Shown one piece after another: positions 56,096 to 64,000 of a stretch of 64,000 nt of DNA. This DNA is from Blastobasis lacticolella. Taxonomy: Eukaryota; Arthropoda; Insecta; Lepidoptera; Blastobasidae. The notes beneath the pieces were generated by a model. The model was not told the DNA's origin. It did no database searches and saw only the letters and a program-made list of their open reading frames with translations. The DNA lies in NCBI GenBank assembly GCA_905147135.1, contig LR990064.1, positions 10,000,001 through 10,064,000 on the forward strand. Direction: 5' to 3'. Position 1 is the first letter of the stretch. Every line of letters starts with the position of its first letter. A program made the position numbers and the translations under genes.

Positions 56096-57352
56096 AAATG
56101 TTTATTTGTTGTATCATAACTTCTAAACTAAGTAGGTACCTACTTACTTATCGTTAGAAGTATCTTCATTATCCACAGGTTGGCCTATGTGACTTCACAA
56201 TAAATTGAATATGATGCCCTCTAGAGGACATAGTCATAAAAAAATTATAATAAAACGGATAGTTACATTAATATAATATATACGCGATTAATCCGTTAAG
56301 TTGTTTCATAAAATTTCATTTAGGTACATTTTTGTAATGAAATCCTAATTTATACATATAAAATTGAGGACCACTATTTACAAGATATGAGTATTAAAAT
56401 TTTACACAATTAATACTAAATCCGACCCTGTTAGCATCAAAATATTTTCGAACACCGAAATATTGCTCAATTTGCCAATAATTTTAAATCTATCTTTAAT
56501 GGCATGTTGTTTTAAGGTAAAGCATTTCAATTATTGCAAATTCACACTATTACGATGCATATTTTTGTCACAATTTCCAAAATTGATTCCCGATCGCCGC
56601 GACCACGAATGAAATTACTTACCGATGAAAAGATAATCCAGGTGTATTTCCATAATTTGCGCTTTCACATTAAATTGCACTAAATTACATCGACTTTTAA
56701 ATGGTTTGATTTAAATTTTATTAAGAAATTATAAAATTTACACCGATGTTTCAAAAGAAACGCGCGTTATTTTCTTAGAACTTATATGAATAGATGAAAA
56801 AACGGGATAACAAGATTCATAATCATTGTAGAGTGAGCGAACAGGGAATATTTGTGATTTGTGTTTAGTCTGGTATGTCTGTGTACGCAACGTATGCAAT
56901 GCTAGAGACATACTTGTTATACGCAACGAAAATGTATGGCCCTATGTATACAACGGTGATGATGATACAACGCAAACGGTATATGTAAATAAATTCTCTT
57001 TGGCACAATATCTGTTTTAGAGATGAGAAATGAGCTTACGAGTACATAAAAGAGCACAACCAGTTGAATATTTTATATCGAAGAAGATTAATCAATTATT
57101 AAATTCAGAAATCGACTAACATTGCTAATAAGTAGTAGTTATAGTTAAACTTTTTAAGTCTGACTCTGACCATAACATCGAAAAGAAGGGGTACTATGTA
57201 TCAAAGAAATTGAACTAACGATATTTATTTCGTCCCAACCATAAAAGCAACCAACTACATCAGTTTGTTCCGTTTTCGCTAACGGTATTGAAAATGTGTT
57301 AGTAGGTGGTAATAATATGAATTAGCTGTGGTCTAATTTCTATCGACAGGTA
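56096..57352. other. Non-coding AT-rich stretch
   Basis: No supported gene. A minus-strand GTAAGT at 56614-56609 follows MEIHLDYLFI, a possible but weak exon. The 17-mer gtacgcaacgtatgcaa (56883-56899) also occurs at 40650-40666. Confidence 0.4.
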
Positions 57353-57532
57353 CTATTTAATACGATATTGTCTGAACAAATTGTGGTGCTCGTTTTGAAT
57401 TCCAGAGTTATACCCAGTGGCTTCGACCGGGAATATTTGGTTTAAAGTGTGCATATAGGCAGAGGTTTTACCCATACCTGTTTCTTCGGATGGCTGCAAG
57501 TACACTTTCAACTTTCCAGAATCAAAAGTATC
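57353..57532 (-). CDS. Candidate last exon, 59 codons plus stop
   Basis: Starts DTFDSGKLKVYLQPSEET and ends LFRQYRIK. An alternative donor GTATGG lies within it. Unknown protein. Confidence 0.33.
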   Translation of the reverse strand, partial: DTFDSGKLKVYLQPSEETGMGKTSAYMHTLNQIFPVEATGYNSGIQNEHHNLFRQYRIK

Positions 57533-57656
57533 CTAACACAACTAGGAAATAGTTTAGCTTAAGAACGATTCAATAATTTTTAGATTATACCTAATATCCA
57601 AACTTATAAATATACAAAGATTTCCTCTTTATAATATTGTATTATAAAATACTTAC

Positions 57657-57686
57657 CACCATGTTACAATTTTTATGGTGGTGGCA
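57657..57686 (-). CDS. Candidate 30-bp micro-exon
   Basis: Ten codons, CHHHKNCNMV, between TCTTTTACAG and GTAAGTATT; the intron to the next exon is 124 bp. Confidence 0.33.
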
Positions 57687-57914
57687 CTGTAAAAGAGTCG
57701 GATTGACATTAATTCAAAATATTCATTCATTTTTTTTTATTCAAAGTGACAAAAAGTGAAAATATGTTTGCAAATAAAATAAATAAACTTATACAAATTA
57801 CCAAGAAAATACTTTCTTGATGCAATGAGTTTAATGAGCGAGAAAAGTTATTTGAATAGATAAAGACGTCAAAGGCACATGACTAACACACAAATATAAG
57901 GGATTTCAATTTCT

Positions 57915-57987
57915 AGCTAAAGACGAGCGGGCGAAATGGAAAAGAAAGAATAGGAAAGCATATTGACTGCTAGAATGATGATGATGC
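57915..57987 (+). mobile_element. RTE LINE 3' tail fragment
   Basis: gacgagcgggcgaaatggaa, then tagaATGATGATGATG: a diverged RTE 3' end. Confidence 0.5.
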
Positions 57988-58154
57988 ACATAGTATTGTA
58001 CCCAACATTTTTAAACCTGCTAATTTTATTCAACTTCGAGTAGATGGTAGAATTGGGTTGGTAGGGCCAATTTAATAGATAACATTGGACATCTGTCATC
58101 TCTTCCTAGTTTATTAAGATACACATAAAATATTTACAGTTATAATAAAAATAT

Positions 58155-59790
58155 CTATACATTAATACCTACGTTTAAAATAGCAAAAATATACACTAAT
58201 ACATATAAAATAATACTAAAAATGAAAAAGTCATCCACACCGCTGCCCCCCGGAATGGTGCCCAGAAAGCTGGCTGCGTTGCCTCGTTGAATAGCGATGC
58301 TAATTCGTTGCCCGAGGAACGAGCCAGCTCTCCGTTCACCAGTGGTGCTATTTAATGTTTTGGAAAGCTCTGTGAAAAACTTTTTCGCACCCGGGTCCCA
58401 CGGTCCCAACGTTTCCACCCCAAACGGCTGAAATACTAAGTCTTGAGCTAGACTTTTGTATTTCCTCCGCTTGAGGTCTTCCGCAGCTGAGGCCGCAGCC
58501 CCAGCGCAGCTGCCAGTGGAAGTCACATGCGAAGGCGCCAGTGTGTCAACAGGCAGCGTCCCACACCAGCGCCTTCCCACGCTGCCACCCAATGAGCGTC
58601 ATGCCGCCGGATTTATTGCCATCGTCACGTACGGTACCTTTTGGCTCTAATACGGCCGGTACGTTGACGGTTACAAGTGCCCTACGAATGACGTCATTGA
58701 TTGCCCTGTGCCTGGAGATTCAGCCTGCGCAGCGGGTACACGAAAGACCGTGGTGCCCTAGCGAATCCACACACGCACCACAAGGACAGTAGTGTGGACG
58801 AACCAGATTGACCCTAATCTTATACCCAAACATATAGACAACGATACATTGTCCAAAACGGTGCCGATATTCGAGGAGGGGACTGCTTGCAGCCAGAACG
58901 CTGACTCTCGCTCTGTCACGGCTAAATAAATACTTTAGATTTTTTTTGCATAAAGGCTCGTCCCATAGCCGTTAATGCATCGAAGACTCTGGGAGAGACT
59001 CATTCGGACATATACTCGTCCAGGCTTTTTTAGCAACTGTGCAGCAAGGACTGTCTAAAAACTTGTGAGTGTTCCTAGGATTATTCTAACTAAATTTTCG
59101 GTGCTATAAACAGATGATAAAAAAGCCGGGAGAGAAACACTTAAAATTTTGCGCACTCCGATTTCGTCTAAACGAACTGGTAGCGAAGCTTGGGACCATG
59201 CTCATGAACTAAGATCTAAATTTAGAATTTTGGGAATTACTGTTCGAATCTCATTATCTAAAGGTATTACTAAATTGTCAAATCGCCAAATAAGACTACA
59301 TCGTAAAAAGTACGTAAATTGCGAGACGAAAAGGCAGAAACGGAGTCAAAATAGAGCCATGTGTGATTTTATTTTTAGTAGATCTTCACAATAAATTTGG
59401 AATATTGATTGTTTTCAAGTATAAATGGCACGACTGACTTGTCCAAAGGGGGACCTAGAAGACGGATACTTTCTTCACTTAAGGTTTTGATTCCTGGGGC
59501 CTTTGAGTCAAAATTTGTTATAATTTCAGGTTTGTTGATCAAATTTGGGTCGATCAAATAAAGCTCGCATTTTGAAAATTGTAAGGAAAGATCGATATTT
59601 TGAAACTCGGTGGATATAAGTTGTAGATAATCTAAAACTGTCGAACTCCACCTCCAAGTGTCCCGTCATCTAGATACCATACGTTTAATTTTGTCTTTAA
59701 TTTTGAAATAATAGGTTGTATTGCTAAACTAAATATAGCTGGTCCGGGTCTCCCTGTTGACACCTGACTACTTCTGATATAGGGAAGATT
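58155..59790 (-). pseudogene. Reverse transcriptase pseudogene of another LINE family
   Basis: From 59790 leftwards: AIFSLAIQPIISKLK, then VWYLDDGTLGGGV (catalytic YLDD), IDPNLINKPEIITNF, APGIKTLSEESIRLLGPPL, pieces of the middle region, RPHYCPCGACVDSLGHHGLS (Cys/His motif), [19 protein letters not shown], and after a frameshift near 58555 DTLAPSHVTSTGSCAGAA and GERRAGSFLGQRISIAIQRG. This string of blocks is typical of a LINE RT with a C-terminal Cys/His domain. Many stops and shifts. Confidence 0.75.
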
Positions 59791-59799
59791 AGTATAGGG

Positions 59800-59945
59800 G
59801 GTTGGGTAGGGGTAAGATAGTGGTAGGGTCGGGGTAAGATAGTGGTAGGGTAGGGGTAAGGTAGTGGTAGGGTAGGGTTAAGGCAATGGTACGATAGGGT
59901 AGGGGTAAGGTAGCGATAAGGAAGGGATAGGATAGAGTAGGGTGG
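59800..59945. repeat. Minisatellite, unit about 21 bp (GGTAGGGGTAAGGTAGT type)
   Basis: About seven imperfect units such as gtggtagggtaggggtaag. Not telomeric (insects use TTAGG). Confidence 0.85.
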
Positions 59946-60300
59946 TAGCGACTACCTACCACATGCAGCATGTGTGATGCACGCTCACTTAAAAGTCTGT
60001 CTGGCGGTGGCGGGTCGCTCTTTTCCCTCAAATATGGTTGAATTGGACGATGGCTGGGCCCTGCGTTATACTCGTGAACGGGTGCTGCCTTGGTGGACTG
60101 GCTTACTCTTGCTGTAGTTTTAGGTGATTTTTTCTTAATTATACTAGACATACCTATATAATATAATATAGCGTTCCGGCTCTGCCTGGCATTGTCGAGC
60201 ACGGTTCGGTTGGCGAGGGTTACGTTTATCTACGGCCATAGGGCGGTCAGCGTGTCACTGTGTGTTTCCTTCCTACTTTTCTATCCCCCTCCTTTTTGAC
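59946..60300 (-). pseudogene. Possible 5' end of the LINE at 58.2-59.8 kb
   Basis: The minus strand reads SSIIKKKSPKTTARVSQSTK and then AGPSHRPIQPYLREKSDPPP from an ATG near 60151, a low-complexity N-terminus separated from the RT by the minisatellite. Assignment is tentative. Confidence 0.35.
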
Positions 60301-60591
60301 GATTGAAAGAGATATTTATTGTCCTAATCAATATAGAAATTTTGAATTGAATTGAATTATCAAAATTATCAACAATAATATTTATATTTTGAGCCACTGA
60401 TCGCGCGCGCCCGGATGTAACTTCATTTGTGCTTCATCATTGGCCTATGGGTCAACTACTTACATAGAAATAAACTGACTCGGAACCGCAGGGCTATTTA
60501 AAAAAATTATTAAATATTTGTTTTGTACTGTTTAACGTTTAACGTTGGCTACTCCTACTATACTTTCCTTATATCCACGACTAAAACATGT

Positions 60592-60723
60592 CTACATTCT
60601 GTTGTCTGCTGTCAAATATGATCTACTTGGCCCTTCTTCAGATACATGATCCATTCCATCCATACACAGCCCATAGAAAACATGAAAGTAGTTTTCTGTG
60701 CATGAGTCACTTACGTCATCATC
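60592..60723 (-). CDS. Candidate exon, 43 codons plus stop (or a 9-bp exon)
   Basis: After TTTTTTTTATATTTTCAG the frame reads DDDVSDSCTENYFHVFYGLC and ends SYLTADNRM. GTAAGT directly after the first nine bases offers a donor. Confidence 0.3.
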   Translation of the reverse strand, partial: DDDVSDSCTENYFHVFYGLCMDGMDHVSEEGPSRSYLTADNRM

Positions 60724-61079
60724 CTGAAAATATAAAAAAAATGTAGGTAAATAATGGTGGGTATTAGATAAACACTTTTTTTAGACTATTGTGTGTCACA
60801 AATTAAGATCGTGACACAACTCTTATGCCTTTTCTACATTTATACATATTTATTCTCTTTATTAAGGTATCTTACATAATAATGTGGTATCTGCTTTCAA
60901 GGGCATTCCATGGACAGGACGTGCAAAGACAGAACCGTCACTTTTATTTATTAATTTTTTTAACTGTTTATTGCACACAATAAAGAAATACAGAAATACT
61001 TTTATAACTGACATCGATAGAAGGAACTTAGTTTAATATAAATTCTTGTTTTGAAATGAATTGAAGTAAACTATATACC
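60724..61079. other. Non-coding, AT-rich
   Basis: Nothing recognised apart from the acceptor-like tract at 60724-60745 (minus). Confidence 0.4.
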
Positions 61080-61719
61080 CCATCTCTTCCCGTGGGTGTC
61101 GTATGAGGAGACTTAGAGACAGCATCCTTCTAGGTAGCTAAACATCTATTGCGATCGTCAACCCGCCTGCCAATCGTTGCGATTATGGCAATCCCCCTCA
61201 GAATGGCCAACAGGCCACGGTCCCCAGTACCCGGCGGCCCCGCTATTCCGGACTATGATAGCGGTCAAGGTAACGGCGGACCACAGTGTGCGAAGAATCT
61301 CCGGAAGCGACGAGGCTACTAAAAAGTACAACCCGACGCAGACCGACGAAAAGCTCGTGGAACTGGAGGAAGTGGTGAGTAGATTATATTAGGACATTAT
61401 AGGGTTATCTGAAGTCCATAAATCTGTCGGGTTCCTTGTCCACAAATCCGCCGTGAAGAACGTCGTCAAGATCGAGAGTGTGTCGTCTAGAGTAGCGTAC
61501 CTTATACGCAAAATTAATAAGCGGTATTCATTGAAGGTCATACAGGTCTACGCACCGACTTCGACTCACTCCGATGATGATGAAGTAGAGGATAATTCTA
61601 CAGCCATACATATTTTCAAGACACACTATACCGTTGTCGATGCCAGACGTCTCTCAATTTAGGAGACTAAATAGACAGATTCCAAGTCTCTGACTCGCGG
61701 TATACAACCGCTTTAATAT
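61080..61719 (+). pseudogene. RTE LINE 5' region and endonuclease start
   Basis: The leader accccatctcttcccgtggg is followed by a broken endonuclease: EKLVELEEVVSRLY, DIIGLSEVHK, VGFLVHKSAVKNVVKIESVS, RYSLKVIQVYAPTSTHSDDD and KTHYTVVDA. The GDFN motif is damaged. Interrupted by the mariner; the RT lies beyond it. Confidence 0.75.
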
Positions 61720-61721
61720 TA

Positions 61722-62997
61722 GATCTTTACCTATGAAATTTCCGTTCTGCAATACTGGCCATTTCAAATTAAAATATTTTTTGTTTGGCTAAGTATTCTA
61801 ATTTCAAATTACTTTTATTTTAAAAACATGGAATTCTTTTTCCGAAAGTAGTCATTTGTTTATTGATTAGTGTAACATTTTTAACGCATTTCAATCTTTT
61901 TCGTCATCATGGATACGTTAAAAATTCGAATAATTATGGAATATGAGTACCATCGTGGCAGCAACGCGGCACAAGCGGCACGCAACATCAACGACGTTTA
62001 CGGGGCTAACACTACAAACCAACGCACCACCTGTTATTGGTTTGCTCGCTTCCGTTCTGGAAATTTCGCCCTGAAAAATGAACCTCGCGGTCGTCCGAAG
62101 ACTTTGGTCGACAATGACGAATTAAAGGCGATTGTAGAAGCTGATGATACACAATCTACGGCTGAATTAGCAGCAGCTTTCGACGTTAGCGTCAAAACAA
62201 TATTGGTCCATTTTCGTCAAATTGGCAAGGTAAAAAAGCTTGACAAATGGGTGCCTCACGAACTCAATGAGCGCCAGCGCGAAGTACGCGTCGAGACGTG
62301 CCTTGCACTGCTCAACAGACACACAAATGAAGGAATTTTAAACCGCATTGTTACCTGCGATGAAAAATGGATTCTGTTTGATAACCGCAAGCACTCAGCA
62401 AGTTGGTTGGATCCTGTTTCAGCACCTAAACAATGCCCTAAACGAAAACTTTCCCCTAGAAAAGTGATGGTCACTGTTTGGTGGTCTAGCGCCGGTGTGA
62501 TTCATCACAGCTTCTTACCCAACGGGGTAAGCATTACTGCAGATGTGTACTGTGAAGAACTAAACACAATGATGCAGAAGCTGGCGCATCTCCAACCAGC
62601 ATTAGTCAATCGCTCGTCTCCGCTGCTCCTGCACGACAACGCGCGACCTCATACTGCACAGCAGACGGTCTCCAAGTTGCAAGAACTGGGGTTGGAAGCT
62701 CTCCGTCATCCGCCCTACTCACCAGACCTTGCGCCTACAGACTACTACTTTTTCCAGAATTTGAATAACTTCTTGGCGGGAAAAAAATGCAATACCCGAG
62801 GCAGTACAAAATGCCTTTGAAGAATTTGTTGCCTCCCGTCCAGCTGATTTCTTTAAGAAGGGCATCAATAAACTTCCGCTGCGTTGGCAAAGATGCATTG
62901 ACTGCATGGGTGATTACTTCTATTAATACAAATACAAAATACATAAAAAAAATCGTTTAAATTTTTTCATACAAAACGGCAATCATAGGTAAAGACC
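61722..62997 (+). mobile_element. mariner transposon (D34D), complete ends
   Basis: 1,276 bp, flanked by TA (61720-61721 and 62998-62999). Ends: gatctttacctatga on the left against ggtctttacctatga (complement) on the right. It carries one transposase gene. It inserted into the RTE element. Confidence 0.88.
61909..62926 (+). pseudogene. mariner transposase, one frameshift near the C-terminus
   Basis: N-terminal helix-turn-helix domain (KIRIIMEYEYHRGSNAAQAA, TCYWFARFRSGNF), linker motif WVPHELNERQ, then the catalytic D34D: IVTCDEKWILFDN (Asp 1), PLLLHDNARPHTAQQ (Asp 2), HPPYSPDLAPTDYYFFQNL (YSPDLAPTD with Asp 3). All three Asp are present. The 7-A run 62781-62787 holds a one-base shift after NFLAGKK; the family C-terminus (FEEFVASRPADFFKKGINK, MGDYFY) continues in the other frame to TAA 62924-62926. 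About 339 codons, the usual length. Confidence 0.88.
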
Positions 62998-62999
62998 TA

Positions 63000-64000
63000 T
63001 TACTATTAATATTGAGGGGCCATCGAGCGGAACAAAGGCTCGAAAGTTGCGAGTGATCTGTCGATTGGGCAGAGCCAGCTGACGAGAGTGAAAGTAGATG
63101 ACGGCAGAGTTGTTTCGACCTAGTTCGAGGTTTTGAAGTAGTCGAGAGGTTCCATGGACAGTTAAACAAGACAACACGGGCACCTGTTACCTGTATGGCA
63201 AAAGACCCCAGAGCCTAGTTAACCCGACACTACACTGAAGATATCCCAGACATCAGCCTGTACGAGATTAGTATGGCTCTCAAACAGCTTAAGAACATCC
63301 AGACGCGGTTTGATGATGGAATTACGGCTGAGCTTCTGAAAGCTACTGGCCAACTTGTGCTTAAGAGATCTTAAGCTTCTGAAAGATTTCAGAAGCTATT
63401 CATTTCCGTCATGTTCGAGGGTAAAACGCTGGAGGCATGGCACTTGAAGAACGTCAGACCAATATAGATGCTACCTGTGCAAATCTGTTTTGGAGAGTCA
63501 TTACGATGGGTCTCGCACGCAGGTTTGATAACTTCCAGACTCCCGATTAAGCCGGGTTTCGAATAGGTTTAGTGCCATAGTTTGTGGACTATGAGAAAGC
63601 CTTCAATGTGATCGAAACTTAGGTGGTGCTCCAGTGTCTACAGCGGTGCTAAATTGACTATCGAAATATTGAAGCATTGTTTGTACGAAAACGTCACTAT
63701 GTCAGTTCGTTTCCACGGCAAGACCTCAGAATCAATTCAGCTGCTGCGAGATTTCACCGCTGCACTGGAGAATATCTTCAAGCTTCTGGACTGGGACGGA
63801 TATGGCATCAATATTAACGGCCAGTAACTCACTCACCTCAGATTAGCTGACGATATCATAGTCATGGCTGGAACCCTGGAAGATTTGGGCGATATGCTCG
63901 ATGACCTCTGTAGTGTCTGTCAACAAGTAGGTCTTAAAATGAACATGGCCAAGACGAAAATTATGTCAAATGTCCATGTTGTGACAGTTAAAGGTACTCC
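63000..64000 (+). pseudogene. RTE LINE reverse transcriptase, decayed, runs off the window
   Basis: YEISMALKQLKNIQTRFDDG and ITAELLKA (RT domain start), FQKLFISVMFEGKTLEAWHL, PIKPGFE, CLYENVTMSVRFHGKTSESI and LRLADDIIVMAGTLEDLGD (catalytic LADD), KMNMAKTKIMSN. Many stops. It continues past 64000, beyond the mariner that splits the element. Confidence 0.8.

Larger units (their letters stand above)
57353..60723 (-). other. Candidate spliced gene, terminal exons
   Basis: Three minus-strand segments have strong acceptors: 60723 down (TTTATATTTTCAG), 57686-57657 (TCTTTTACAG, donor GTAAGTATT) and 57532-57353 (TTGTGTTAG, ending at TAG 57355-57353). The last two join in phase 0. The first is either a 9-bp exon (GATGATGAC before GTAAGT) or a 132-bp terminal exon ending at TAG 60594-60592. 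No domain is recognised. A retroelement (58.2-59.8 kb) would lie in the intron. Confidence 0.3.

Noticed and set aside
59149..59394. 81-codon plus-strand frame
   Set aside because: It is the complement of the RT pseudogene's middle region (minus strand).
59800..59945. Telomere-like G-rich repeat
   Set aside because: Unit is about 21 bp and irregular; it does not match TTAGG or TTAGGG.

Overview
This 64 kb window looks like AT-rich insect genomic DNA, most likely from a moth or butterfly. The evidence is the repeat content: RTE tails ending in (GAT)n, jockey/CR1-like LINEs with the GTAGACTGGTAGATAA 3' end, a Copia and a Ty3/gypsy-like element, a TTAA-flanked piggyBac element, a D34D mariner, and a broken BEN-domain gene. 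There is no bacterial architecture, no CRISPR array, no rRNA and no convincing tRNA. Almost every long reading frame belongs to a mobile element, and most are decayed. All calls come from reading the sequence; no database was searched.

Layout. 0.3-1.1 kb: a LINE endonuclease split by an RTE tail with an 8-bp target duplication. 2.2-7.6 kb (-): a near full-length two-ORF LINE carrying a fragment of a relative inside its endonuclease. 8.3-9.2 kb: a 15-bp minisatellite with 32 perfect copies. 9.2-14.9 kb (-): a Copia element with 204-bp LTRs and 5-bp target duplication, interrupted by two TA-flanked inverted-repeat elements. 15.3-19.1 kb: foldback repeats, decayed RT pieces and a 650-bp inverted-repeat element. 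19.1-23.0 kb (+): a defective gypsy-like element whose 3' region is an array of small hairpins with co-varying stems. 23.0-31.1 kb: LINE fragments, a piggyBac element (25.8-28.1 kb) whose transposase lacks one catalytic Asp, and short minus-strand candidate exons. 32.2-40.3 kb: a palindrome with 4,040-bp arms and a 56-bp spacer. 40.8-41.8 kb: a tandem dimer of the 18.4 kb element. 44.8-48.8 kb (+): a BEN-domain pseudogene that keeps its introns. 48.8-55.7 kb: two LINEs in opposite orientation. 55.7-64 kb: an RTE fragment, more candidate minus-strand exons, another RT pseudogene, and an RTE element interrupted by a mariner.

How it fits together. The window is mainly a record of nested insertions: removing several inserts puts the host element back in frame, so the order of events can be read. 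Signals not explained by simple element decay are the palindrome, the hairpin array in the gypsy 3' region, a series of phase-0 micro-exon candidates on the minus strand (23.8-30.5 kb, perhaps 40.5 kb, and separately 57.4-60.7 kb), and repeated CTCF-like core motifs in LINE leaders and an LTR-like segment.
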